Source of the DNA: Acidobacteriota bacterium
GTDB lineage: Bacteria; Acidobacteriota; Terriglobia; Terriglobales; Acidobacteriaceae
Direction: 5' to 3'
DNA length: 10,007 bases
NCBI GenBank assembly: GCA_021782675.1
Contig: JAJXUS010000038.1
Coordinates: forward strand, 1 to 10,007
In this document: positions 1 through 7,367 of the stretch, piece after piece
Layout: each line of letters begins with the position of its first letter
How positions within the stretch are numbered: position 1 is the first letter of the stretch
Made by a program: the position numbers and the translations under genes
The notes under the pieces: generated by a model
Database searches by the model: none
Told to the model about the DNA's origin: nothing
The model's input: the letters and a program-made list of their open reading frames with translations, nothing else

Positions 1-1969
1 GCCGGATGTACAGCAAGTGCATCGGTACCTGCGCGGCTGCCGGAAACGCCGGCAATGGCGCGGCGGCAATGCTGTCGGGGAATCCGACCTGTCCGGGACC
101 GGCGGTGAAGTTAAAGACGCCGGTGGGACCGTCAAGCGAATAGCTCGCTTGTGAGTTATCCGGAACCTGGGCGTAATAAATGCCAAAACCGCCCTGGATC
201 ACCGTGCTCGCATTGTTGTGCAAGCCGTAGGAAAAGCCAACGCGCGGTGAAAGATCGGCGCGTGCGTCGGTAAAGGTCTGCACCTCATACCGCAGGCCAA
301 GATTCACGGTGAGATTGCGCGATGGCCGGATCGCGTCCTGCGCAAACGCCGCCCAGAGCGTGTCGTTCACCGCATAAACACCGTTTCCGTAGCTCTGGGT
401 GTAGCTCTGGACGTTGGCAATGTTATCCAGATACCCCGCGCTTTCGCAGAAGGCAACCGTCTGGGTGCAGGGAAGATACTGAAATTTCCCCAGAAAGATC
501 GGGCCGCCGTTCTCCATGCTGTCGCCGCCATTATGGGCGTGGATCACATCCACGCCAAAACTCATCTGCTGTCGCGTGGAGGCATACGTGACGGAATCGC
601 TGCCCTCATACTGCCGGTTCATCAGCAACGCGGACTGCGACGTGCCGGACTCAAACGTTCCCCCGGTCGAGATGGGTACGACGAACTGCGTGCCATCCAC
701 CACGGGGTCAAACTGCGTAATGGGCGAGGCCAGCTGAAACTGTAGTCGAAGATCGTTCACCGCTGCTGCATTTACCACCGTAGTGTCGTCCAGTTCTCCG
801 GAGTAGGTATGCTTTAGAAAAATCCGATCGACCGAGGGTAGCGTATTGCCGCCAACCGTCCCATTAGGATTGGTGTCGTGAAAGCGATCGACATCGATCC
901 GCGCGGCGGCGCGATTCCGCGCATTCAACTGGCGGTCCAGCCGGGCGAACAGCAGCCACGAGCGAAAACGCCCGACGAAGTTTCCCGGCGCAATCGGCGA
1001 GGTAACAGGGGATGCGCGATCTTCGGCGCTCGCCTGGCCGGAGACGAAATACCAGGTCCTGCCACCCGGTAGCGGACCCCCGAGTGAACCTGCTCCCTGA
1101 CGCAGTGTGTCATTTACCAGATCATTGCCGCTGCCCGCAGTTCCGGGGGTGAAGCCGGAGAGCTTTGCCTCCGTCGCCGAGGGCCGCCAGAGACCGAGCG
1201 CTTCTCCATGCAGCTTGTTCGCACCACTTTTCGTCACAATGTTGACGACTGACCCCAGATCAAATCCATAACCGGCGGAAAATGCGTTGTCGATTACGGT
1301 CATCTGCTCGACCGCGGCAAGCGGCACGTTAGTAAAGATGGTTTGCCGTCCCCACATATCCACGGCGTTCGCGCCGTCGAGTTCCCACCAGGTCTGGCGG
1401 CGGCCGGTGCCATTGCTGGTGAACAGATCCTGATTCATGAAAAGGTCGCCCTGGTTCAACGCCGGGCGGTTGGCAGAGTCCAGCAGCGGCAGATACGTGA
1501 TGCGGCGGTTCAGCAGCGGCGTCTCCTGCATTTGCTGCGCGCTTAGCCGCACACCAAGCTGGGGGGAACTGGTCTCGACCGTTCCCGGCGTGCTGGTCAC
1601 AACGACCCGCGTTCCTGCTGCCGCAACGTTCATCTGCAATCGAAGGTTGGCGGTACCGCCGCTGGCCAGGGAGATATTTCGTACGACGACATTCGCAAAG
1701 CCGGGCTGCTCAGCGCGAACCTCGTACCTGCCGGCCACGGGCAGGTCGCCGAGAAAGAAATGGCCGTCGCGGTCACTGGCGGCGCTATGGCGCACTCCTG
1801 TCGCCGCATTCGTTACGACAATCGCAGCCCCCGCAATCGGACGGAGATTGGCATCTTCCACCATTCCGGCGATGCTCGATGTGTCCGGTGTCTGCGCCCA
1901 GGCGAATGCCGCTAACAGGCAGGCCAGCAGAGCTACGCTGCGCAGGCAGCGTGTCGGGCAAACGGGCAC
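1..1969 (-). CDS. TonB-dependent receptor, Oar-like, with carboxypeptidase regulatory-like domain (C-terminus beyond the left edge)
   Basis: An outer-membrane receptor expected to import a bulky ligand (metal chelate, glycan or peptide) using TonB energy; the ligand cannot be told. The frame is open for 656 codons from a GTG at 1969 to the window edge. Residues 1-26 form a signal peptide (RSVALLACLLAAFAWAQ). Residues ~32-110 are a CarboxypepD_reg-like beta-sandwich (SIAGMVEDANLRPIAGAAIV). A plug domain follows at ~120-250, with WGRQTIFTNVPLAAVEQM and, near 240-250, VNIVTKSGANKLHGE, the family signature. The rest is the start of the barrel, including YEVQTFTDARADLSPRVGFSYG and the last visible residues QVPMHLLYIR. 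Relatives are usually about 1000-1200 residues, so a third or more is probably missing. GTG is chosen because a GGAGAG ribosome site lies six bases upstream and it begins right before the signal peptide. The gene starts three bases after the phosphoesterase stop, so it is probably co-transcribed. The family is abundant in Acidobacteriota. Confidence 0.93.
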   Translation of the reverse strand, partial: MPVCPTRCLRSVALLACLLAAFAWAQTPDTSSIAGMVEDANLRPIAGAAIVVTNAATGVRHSAASDRDGHFFLGDLPVAGRYEVRAEQPGFANVVVRNISLASGGTANLRLQMNVAAAGTRVVVTSTPGTVETSSPQLGVRLSAQQMQETPLLNRRITYLPLLDSANRPALNQGDLFMNQDLFTSNGTGRRQTWWELDGANAVDMWGRQTIFTNVPLAAVEQMTVIDNAFSAGYGFDLGSVVNIVTKSGANKLHGEALGLWRPSATEAKLSGFTPGTAGSGNDLVNDTLRQGAGSLGGPLPGGRTWYFVSGQASAEDRASPVTSPIAPGNFVGRFRSWLLFARLDRQLNARNRAAARIDVDRFHDTNPNGTVGGNTLPSVDRIFLKHTYSGELDDTTVVNAAAVNDLRLQFQLASPITQFDPVVDGTQFVVPISTGGTFESGTSQSALLMNRQYEGSDSVTYASTRQQMSFGVDVIHAHNGGDSMENGGPIFLGKFQYLPCTQTVAFCESAGYLDNIANVQSYTQSYGNGVYAVNDTLWAAFAQDAIRPSRNLTVNLGLRYEVQTFTDARADLSPRVGFSYGLHNNASTVIQGGFGIYYAQVPDNSQASYSLDGPTGVFNFTAGPGQVGFPDSIAAAPLPAFPAAAQVPMHLLYIR

Positions 1970-1972
1970 GGG

Positions 1973-2770
1973 CTACTCTCCGAGCATGAAGTGACGGATG
2001 GCGGTGGCGCGGCCCGTCATGGCATCGCATTCGATGAGCGTGGCGCACATTTTGGGATTTTTCTTTGCGGCGTCAAACTTGGCGGGCATGCCGGTCACGA
2101 AGCGGTCCAGCACCTGCTCGACTTCAACGCCGATCACGCTGTCATACGGCCCGCTCATGCCGACATCGGTTTGGAACGCGGTGCCGTTGGGCAGCACCCG
2201 CGCGTCGGCGGTGGGGATGTGCGTGTGTGTACCCAGTACCGCAGTCACGCGGCCGTCGAGATACCAGCCCAGCGCGACTTTTTCCGACGTGGCCTCGGCG
2301 TGAAAATCCACGAGGATCACTCGCGCGCTCAGCTTTGCCAGAATCGCATCCGCGGCGCGAAAGGGATCATCATTGCTGGCCATGAACACGCGGCCCTGAA
2401 GATTGATGACAGCGTAGGGCGTTCCATTTGCCAGCTTTCCCTCATACACGCCATGCCCCGGAACGCCGGGCGCGTAGTTGGCCGGCCGCAGGACGCGGCG
2501 CGGGCGTTCGTGGCTGTCGGCGGGCACAGAGCGCATCCAGTCCATGATTTCGCGCTTGTCCCACACGTGATTGCCGGTGGTCAGGACATGCGCGCCCAGG
2601 GTGAAGAATTCGTCCGCAATGGCGGGCGTTACCCCAAAGCCGCCGGCGGCATTTTCAACATTAATCACGACTAGATCGACCGCGTGGGTCTCGACAACAT
2701 GGTGCAGATGCGCATGAACAATCCGGCGCCCGGCCCCTCCAAACACATCGCCAACAAACAGAATGCGCAC
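1973..2770 (-). CDS. YmdB-family (TIGR00282) metallophosphoesterase
   Basis: A cytoplasmic two-metal phosphodiesterase. Bacillus YmdB acts on 2',3'- and 3',5'-cyclic nucleotides and affects biofilm and motility decisions; the role here is inferred. With the GTG start at 2770 the protein has 265 residues, the usual family length. Metal ligands fall where expected: D8 in RILFVGDVFG, E39 and N40 in INVENAAGG, N67 and H68 in TTGNHVWD, H157 in VDFHAEATSEK, and H182 and H184 in GTHTHIPTADA. An ATG at 2851 is in frame but would add 27 residues unlike the family; GTG has GGAG six bases upstream and begins right at the conserved first strand. In Firmicutes the gene is paired with rny (RNase Y); here it sits between lpxD and a TonB-dependent receptor. 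All active-site residues are intact. Confidence 0.93.
   Translation of the reverse strand: MRILFVGDVFGGAGRRIVHAHLHHVVETHAVDLVVINVENAAGGFGVTPAIADEFFTLGAHVLTTGNHVWDKREIMDWMRSVPADSHERPRRVLRPANYAPGVPGHGVYEGKLANGTPYAVINLQGRVFMASNDDPFRAADAILAKLSARVILVDFHAEATSEKVALGWYLDGRVTAVLGTHTHIPTADARVLPNGTAFQTDVGMSGPYDSVIGVEVEQVLDRFVTGMPAKFDAAKKNPKMCATLIECDAMTGRATAIRHFMLGE
1976..1981 (-). promoter_or_regulatory. Ribosome binding site of the receptor gene
   Basis: GGAGAG on the minus strand, six bases before the GTG at 1969. It lies within the last codons and just ahead of the stop of the phosphoesterase gene, so ribosomes finishing that gene pass over this site. It decides the GTG start, since no ATG is available before the signal peptide. 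Confidence 0.75.
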
Positions 2771-2776
2771 ACAGAA

Positions 2777-2780
2777 CTCC
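2777..2780 (-). promoter_or_regulatory. Ribosome binding site of the phosphoesterase gene
   Basis: GGAG on the minus strand, six bases before the GTG at 2770. It favours this start over the in-frame ATG at 2851. Confidence 0.6.
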
Positions 2781-2905
2781 ACAATGGCTGAACGGTGAAA
2801 TCCCGATGGTAGCATCCGGCGCGGCACCGATGCAGCGGCCCAGCGGTGCATTATCGCGCAGCGGGAAGAGGCAACAGCAGATACCCTGACGGGAATGACA
2901 ACCAG

Positions 2906-2929
2906 AAAAGCAAGAGCAGAGATGCTTTT
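2906..2929. terminator. Possible weak intrinsic terminator or attenuator after lpxD
   Basis: An inverted repeat of AAAAGCA and TGCTTTT with a 10-base loop, 27 bases beyond the lpxD stop. The stem has only two G:C pairs, but the minus-strand copy ends in four T residues, like a leaky intrinsic terminator. The arms read the same on both strands. It could be a chance A/T-rich palindrome. Confidence 0.3.
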
Positions 2930-2955
2930 GCGATCCGGTTTTTCTACATCAGTTT

Positions 2956-3957
2956 CTACTCGGAGGGTTGCGCTTTGCGCAGCAGCTTTACCAGCTCGGG
3001 CAGACGGCTATAGGCGGCCACACAGCGCAGCCACAGCTTGTTGTCCAGCCCCGGCGAGCCGCTCATTATTTTTCCCGGAGCTACGTCGTGCGAGACCGCA
3101 CTCTGCGCCGTCAGAATTGCGCCATCGCCGATTGTGCAATGGCCGGCCACGGCCGCCTGGCCCGCGAGGATGACGTTGCGGCCGAGATGCGCGGAGAACG
3201 CGACCCTGATCTGCGCCCACAGCGGCTTATGCGTGCCCATGGTCGAGCCATGGCCGACCTGCACCAGATTGTCGATCTTGGCGCCGGGGCCGATGCGCGT
3301 TTCGCCCACGCTGGCGCGGTCAATGCAGGCATTTGCCTGTACCTCCACGCGATCGGCGAGAATCGCCGGCCCGGACTGCGGAATCTTGTACCAGCGGCCG
3401 GTGTCTTCTTTCGCAAAGCCGAAGCCGTCAGCGCCGACGATGGCTCCGTTTTGCAACACAACATCGTCGCCCAGCACGCAGCCCTCGCGGACAATTGCAT
3501 GGGCGTGGGCGAAGAAGCGCGCCCCGATGCGGACGCCAGGATAGATGACCGCATGGGCCAGCAGCGTCGCGTCGTCGCCGATCACGGCGTGTGCGTCGAT
3601 CACAACATGCGGTCCGATGTGGCAGTTGTTTCCCAGCATTGCTGTGGGATGGATGACCGCTGTCGGATGAGTTCCCGGCGCGTAGACTGGCGCCTGGTAG
3701 AAGATTTCAATGGCGCGCGCAAACGCCAGATACGGGTTGGCGGTCCGCAGCGTTGCGGCCTCAACCTGTGGGAAATCTTCGGTGACAAGAATGGCCGCGG
3801 CGCGTGTCGTTCGTGCCAGCGAAGAATATTTCGGATTGGCGACAAAGGTGACCTGACCCGGACCGGCCTCTTCAATGCCTGCTACGCCGGTCACTTCTGT
3901 TTCGCCGTTGCCGTGAAGTCGCGCATTCAGCAAACGCGCCAGTTCTGCCAGTTGCAT
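2956..3957 (-). CDS. lpxD: UDP-3-O-acylglucosamine N-acyltransferase (LpxD)
   Basis: Third enzyme of lipid A synthesis: transfers a 3-hydroxyacyl chain from acyl carrier protein to the 2-amine of UDP-3-O-acylglucosamine, in the cytoplasm. At 333 residues it has normal length. Residues ~1-95 are the uridine-binding N-terminal domain (GIEEAGPGQVTFVANPKY, the conserved 'fl.np.Y' region). Residues ~96-300 are a left-handed beta helix of hexapeptide repeats (HPTAVIHPTAMLGNNCHIGP and onward), with the hallmark VGADGFGF at 174-181. H236 in NLVQVGHG is the expected catalytic base (His239 in E. coli). Residues ~301-333 are the C-terminal helices. R251 and F254 (AQIRVAFS) replace usual glycines. The ATG at 3957 begins right at the family N-terminus but has no good ribosome site. 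Only 24 bases separate it from the EF-G paralog stop, suggesting one transcript. The common neighbours fabZ and lpxA are absent. Confidence 0.95.
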   Translation of the reverse strand: MQLAELARLLNARLHGNGETEVTGVAGIEEAGPGQVTFVANPKYSSLARTTRAAAILVTEDFPQVEAATLRTANPYLAFARAIEIFYQAPVYAPGTHPTAVIHPTAMLGNNCHIGPHVVIDAHAVIGDDATLLAHAVIYPGVRIGARFFAHAHAIVREGCVLGDDVVLQNGAIVGADGFGFAKEDTGRWYKIPQSGPAILADRVEVQANACIDRASVGETRIGPGAKIDNLVQVGHGSTMGTHKPLWAQIRVAFSAHLGRNVILAGQAAVAGHCTIGDGAILTAQSAVSHDVAPGKIMSGSPGLDNKLWLRCVAAYSRLPELVKLLRKAQPSE

Positions 3958-3981
3958 GGGCTTGATTGTACTTGCAGTGGC

Positions 3982-6123
3982 TCAGGCCTCTTCTTCCACC
4001 TCTGCGGTTTGATGGGCGCGCGCGGCGGCCACCAGCTTCTCCTGCGTCTGTGGCAGCACAAAGTCGTAGTGGTCCATCTCCATGTGCAAGCTGCCCTGGC
4101 CCTGCGTCATCGCGGTCAGATCTGCGCCATAGGAGAGCATGCCCGCCATCGGCACCTCCGCGTGAATCACGGTCTGGCCCGGTGCGGCGGATTCCATTCC
4201 CAGTACGCGGCCGTGACGACCGGGCAGGTCGCCCATCACCGCCCCGGCAAAGTTTTCCGGCGTGGTGATGCTGACGCGCATGATCGGCTCCAGCAATGCG
4301 GGCCGTGCCCTGGCCATGCAGTCGCGGAAGGCCAGCCGGCCGGCGATGCGGAAGCTGATCTCATTCGAATCGACATCGTGATAGGAGCCGTCATAGACCA
4401 CGGCGCGAAAGTCCACCATGGGATGGCCCGCGAGCACGCCGCGCTCCGCCGCTTCGCGGATGCCTTTTTCAATCGCCGGCACGTAGTTGCGCGGAATGGC
4501 GCCGGCAAAGATTTCGCTCGCGAATTCAAACCCGGCGCCGCGCTCGAGCGGCTCAATCCGAATTTTGCAGTCGCCAAACTGACCGTGGCCGCCGGACTGC
4601 TTTTTGTGCCGTCCGTGCCCTTCGGCGCGGGCGCGGATGGTCTCGCGATAGGGAATCTTAGGCGCCTTCAGCGTTACCTCGGTGTGATAGCGGCGCTTCA
4701 GGCGGGAGACGACAATTTCAATATGCTGCTGCCCGGTACCGGCCACCAGAAACTCATGCGTCTGCGGATCGCGGTAGAAGTGCACCAGGGAATCTTCTTC
4801 GCTGATCTTATGCAGCGCGGCTGCCAGTTTGTCCTCATCCGCGCGGGTCTTGGGTTCAATCGCAAACGCAATTGCGGGCTCCGGCTGGCGTGCGGGTTCG
4901 TACAGGATAGGACGGCGGGGATCGCCCAGAGTGTCTCCGGTATGCGTGTCGCGCAGCTTGGGCACAGCGCCGATATCGCCGGCGTGCAACTCGGCGACAG
5001 GAGTCGCCCGCTTCCCCTGCATCACGGAGAGATGTGCCAGCTTTTCCTGCGAGCGCGTGCGATAGTTTGCCACCGCGTCGTTATTGCGGGCGCATCCTGA
5101 AAAGATTTTGAAGAAGGAGATTTGGCCGGCAAAGGGATCGGACAACGTCTTGAAGACGAAGAGCGACAGGGGTTCCTTGTCGTCCACCGGGCATTGCACC
5201 ATCTCCACTGGCCATTCCCCGGCCCCGTTGGTGGGCGGCGTGGCGGAAACAGGAGTGGCGCTGGCGGCAGCGACCGGTTCCCGCTCCACTGGAGACGGCG
5301 CGTAGACGCGGAAAAAATCCAGCAGATGATCGACGCCCGTGGAGGTTGCGCCAGCGACGAAAAGCACCGGAAAAATACGATCTTCGCGGATGGCTTCATG
5401 GAGCGCCGGAACCAGGTCGGCTTCCGGGATAGTTCCTTTCTCGAAGAACTCCTCGAGCAGTTCATCTTTGCCTTCGGCCACCAGCTCCACCAGCGCCTCG
5501 TGCGCAGACTTCGCAGTCTCCGCCAGGGCAGCGGGAATCTCTGCTGTCGTTGCGCGGCTGGTGTCTCCTCCGCTATACGCCTGCATCGCGACCAGATCGA
5601 CGATACCCGAAAATGCTGTGCCATCGCCGAACGGCAGTGTAATGGGCGCCACCTGGCGGCCAAAGGCCTCCCGCAGTTGGTCGAGAACGCGCAGGCCGTC
5701 GGCTCCCGCGCGGTCCATGCGGTTCACAATCAGCAGCCGCGGCAGGTCGAACTCCTCGGCATAACTCCACACGCGCCGGGTCATGGGCTGTACGCCATCC
5801 ACCGCGTCCACCACGATGGCGGCCGCCTCCACGGGCAGCATCGCCGCCCGCGCTTCATGGATGAACATGTTGAAGCCGGGTGTGTCGAGCAGGTTCAGTT
5901 TCGTGCCCTTCCACTCGCAGAACGCGAGGGATTTGGCGATGGTCATGCCGCGGGCAATCTCATCTTCGTCATACGCGGTCACGGCGGTTCCGGCGGCGAC
6001 GCTGCCTTTTTGAGGGATAGCACCCGCTGCAGCCAGGATTGCTTCAATCAGCGTGGTCTTGCCGCACTGCGCATGACCCACAACGGCGAGGTTGCGAATA
6101 TCTCTTCCGGAGTACACATTCAT
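3982..6123 (-). CDS. Elongation factor G-like translational GTPase (EF-G paralog)
   Basis: A ribosome-associated GTPase paralog of EF-G, 713 residues. Motifs in order: P-loop GHAQCGKT (16-23), switch I RGMTI (58-62), switch II DTPGF (80-84), base-binding NRMD (134-137) and AGATSTG (257-263). Domain II begins near 318; domain III includes VAGTGQQHIEI; domain IV carries QSGGHGQFGD (509-518) and YDGSYHDVDSNE; domain V ends with TQGQGSLHMEMDHYDF. It is the EF-G-like subfamily rather than canonical FusA: the P-loop lacks the usual AHIDAGKT, switch II lacks the catalytic histidine (F84), and a low-complexity Ala/Pro/Thr linker at ~283-300 joins the G domain to domain II. It also lies outside the usual rpsL-rpsG-fusA-tuf cluster. 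It may help translocation or recycling under particular conditions; its role is unknown. ATG at 6123 has GGAG seven bases upstream. lpxD follows 24 bases later. The tail is acidic (EVEEEA). Confidence 0.9.
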   Translation of the reverse strand: MNVYSGRDIRNLAVVGHAQCGKTTLIEAILAAAGAIPQKGSVAAGTAVTAYDEDEIARGMTIAKSLAFCEWKGTKLNLLDTPGFNMFIHEARAAMLPVEAAAIVVDAVDGVQPMTRRVWSYAEEFDLPRLLIVNRMDRAGADGLRVLDQLREAFGRQVAPITLPFGDGTAFSGIVDLVAMQAYSGGDTSRATTAEIPAALAETAKSAHEALVELVAEGKDELLEEFFEKGTIPEADLVPALHEAIREDRIFPVLFVAGATSTGVDHLLDFFRVYAPSPVEREPVAAASATPVSATPPTNGAGEWPVEMVQCPVDDKEPLSLFVFKTLSDPFAGQISFFKIFSGCARNNDAVANYRTRSQEKLAHLSVMQGKRATPVAELHAGDIGAVPKLRDTHTGDTLGDPRRPILYEPARQPEPAIAFAIEPKTRADEDKLAAALHKISEEDSLVHFYRDPQTHEFLVAGTGQQHIEIVVSRLKRRYHTEVTLKAPKIPYRETIRARAEGHGRHKKQSGGHGQFGDCKIRIEPLERGAGFEFASEIFAGAIPRNYVPAIEKGIREAAERGVLAGHPMVDFRAVVYDGSYHDVDSNEISFRIAGRLAFRDCMARARPALLEPIMRVSITTPENFAGAVMGDLPGRHGRVLGMESAAPGQTVIHAEVPMAGMLSYGADLTAMTQGQGSLHMEMDHYDFVLPQTQEKLVAAARAHQTAEVEEEA

Positions 6124-6130
6124 GCCGGAG

Positions 6131-6134
6131 CTCC
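6131..6134 (-). promoter_or_regulatory. Ribosome binding site of the EF-G paralog
   Basis: GGAG on the minus strand, seven bases before the ATG at 6123. It supports that start, which is also right for the family N-terminus (RDIRNLAVVGH). Confidence 0.6.
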
Positions 6135-6303
6135 AGCGTTGATGGAAAGTTGGCGGGGAAGAAAAATGGAAGAACAGGGAAGGAGTGGGGTGAGGGTCGC
6201 CCTCGTTTGTGCAAGTCCGTCGATCAGGACGCGATGCCGCATCGCTCCACTTCCTTCGCCGGAAAATGCAGTCAGAATTCGACCGCGATCTCCGGAGGAA
6301 GGG

Positions 6304-6333
6304 AGTCTAGCACGCAGCTTGCGCGCCGGTAAA
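6304..6333 (-). promoter_or_regulatory. Candidate sigma-70-type promoter for the EF-G paralog and lpxD
   Basis: On the minus strand, TTTACC (6333-6328, four of six matches to TTGACA) and TAGACT (6309-6304, four of six matches to TATAAT) are 18 bases apart. The place is sensible, in the only sizeable gap before the gene pair, and would give a leader of about 175 bases. The match is weak and could be chance. Confidence 0.22.
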
Positions 6334-6398
6334 CCGTCGCATCGCGTGGCGGTCCCGGAATCTTTTGCAAAGCCCGCAGACGCGTGCCAAGCCGAGGC

Positions 6399-7367
6399 TC
6401 AGGAGCGGTTTTCAGCGACCGCGGCGCTCATGACGCCCAGGCATCGCGCGACAAACTGATCGAAGGTGTGCCCTCCTAGAACCCGCGCCAGGGCCTTTTC
6501 TGCAAGCCGCGCCGATAAAGCCGGATCGTCCGTCAGGCGCGCAATCGCCGCTCGCAGGGCTTCCGGGTCACCGGGCGGCACCAGCAGTCCGTCCACGCCG
6601 TCGGTGATGTAGTCGCGCACGCCCACCACATTGCTGGCAATCACCGGCCTGCCCAGAGACGCCGCCTCCAGAACGACAACCTGACCTGTGGATCGATACT
6701 CCGCCTTTAACGGCACAACGACAAACTGTGCTCCCTCGAGCAGCTCCAGATACAGTTTGCGCGGAATGTCGCAGTGCAGTTCGACGTTCGCGGGTATGGC
6801 GAGACCCGCGACGCTGCCGCGATCGGCCACCACAACAAACCGCTGTGGCAACCCCTCGACCGCCGAGAAGAATGTCTTATAGTCTCGGAGGGATCGTCCT
6901 GCCGCGAAGCCATAGCTTCCTGCGGGCAGGGATGTGGGCTCCAGAATGTTGGTGTGGAAGGGAACAAAGATGATCCGCTCCGGAGGCAACCCGAGCTCTC
7001 GCGCGTAGATTTCCCGCTCGCCGCTTGAGAATACCAGCAGCCGCCGAACCTTCCGCAAGGCAAGGCGTCGCACGGCCCGCTTCAACCGCCACGCCAGGCT
7101 TTCGGGGCGAATCTCGTCCAGAAGAATCTCCGATGCCACATGCGGTTTGCCGCCCGAACCCACAATGGCAGACAGCAGCCCGTACATCTGCGCTTCCCGT
7201 ATGCCAACGGTGTAAACCACGTCAAACTGTCTCCGCCTGCGGACCAGGGTCCACGCCAGGCGCGGACCGGCCAGTGGACCGCCGGGCCGCTTGATCTTCG
7301 TGACAGCCTGGTTCCACCGTTCGGACTGCCACATGGAGGAGTTGCTCAGGACTCGCAGATCGGCCAT
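6399..7367 (-). CDS. Glycosyltransferase, GT4-like (GT-B fold)
   Basis: Likely transfers a sugar from a nucleotide donor to an envelope glycan or small acceptor; donor and acceptor cannot be told. With ATG at 7367 it has 322 residues. The N-terminal half is the acceptor-side Rossmann-like domain ([22 protein letters not shown], then [21 protein letters not shown]). The C-terminal half is the donor domain: [35 protein letters not shown] and [20 protein letters not shown], the classic GT4 end. E234 is the second Glu of the EX7E motif; the first position is S226. No membrane segment or signal peptide is seen. An in-frame ATG at 7454 would add 29 residues, but these lack a ribosome site and do not resemble the family start; 7367 has GGA eight bases upstream. 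It is divergent from nuoB and not beside other polysaccharide genes here. Confidence 0.85.
   Translation of the reverse strand: MADLRVLSNSSMWQSERWNQAVTKIKRPGGPLAGPRLAWTLVRRRRQFDVVYTVGIREAQMYGLLSAIVGSGGKPHVASEILLDEIRPESLAWRLKRAVRRLALRKVRRLLVFSSGEREIYARELGLPPERIIFVPFHTNILEPTSLPAGSYGFAAGRSLRDYKTFFSAVEGLPQRFVVVADRGSVAGLAIPANVELHCDIPRKLYLELLEGAQFVVVPLKAEYRSTGQVVVLEAASLGRPVIASNVVGVRDYITDGVDGLLVPPGDPEALRAAIARLTDDPALSARLAEKALARVLGGHTFDQFVARCLGVMSAAVAENRS

Larger units (their letters stand above)
2771..2955. other. Intergenic region between lpxD and the phosphoesterase gene
   Basis: This 185-base gap holds a weak hairpin just after lpxD (separate entry). It also holds a minus-strand GATAAT at 2855-2850, five of six matches to a -10 box and about 80 bases before the GTG start. 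No good -35 box is seen at 16-18 bases from it. The phosphoesterase gene may therefore have its own promoter or be read through from lpxD; the sequence does not decide. Confidence 0.4.
6124..6398. other. Leader region between the glycosyltransferase and the EF-G paralog
   Basis: A 275-base gap between two minus-strand genes. It probably holds the promoter of the EF-G paralog/lpxD transcript (weak candidate listed separately). About 50 bases at 6141-6197 are nearly all purine on the plus strand, making the mRNA leader pyrimidine-rich just before the ribosome site. A 40-codon minus-strand reading frame (6242-6120) begins at ATG with an AAGGA about nine bases upstream; its TGA overlaps the EF-G paralog ATG. 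I see no strong intrinsic terminator for the glycosyltransferase gene. Confidence 0.5.

Noticed and set aside
322..1994. Several plus-strand open frames opposite the left-hand receptor gene
   Set aside because: The minus strand is continuously open for 656 codons and carries the TonB-dependent receptor signatures, so these are shadows.
1991..2674. A 227-codon plus-strand frame across the phosphoesterase gene
   Set aside because: The minus strand encodes all YmdB-family active-site residues; this frame has no family features.
2771..2851. Longer form of the phosphoesterase starting at ATG 2851
   Set aside because: The extra 27 residues do not match the family; the GTG at 2770 has a GGAG site and places Asp8 of the active site at the usual number.
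2968..5100. A 710-codon open frame on the plus strand, antisense to lpxD and the EF-G paralog
   Set aside because: Its protein is rich in His, Arg, Gly and Ala with no domain, and it is exactly opposite two clearly conserved genes. Long antisense frames are expected in GC-rich coding DNA.
5122..6459. A 445-codon open frame on the plus strand, antisense to the EF-G paralog
   Set aside because: No recognisable family and composition typical of a shadow frame; the minus strand has an unmistakable EF-G.
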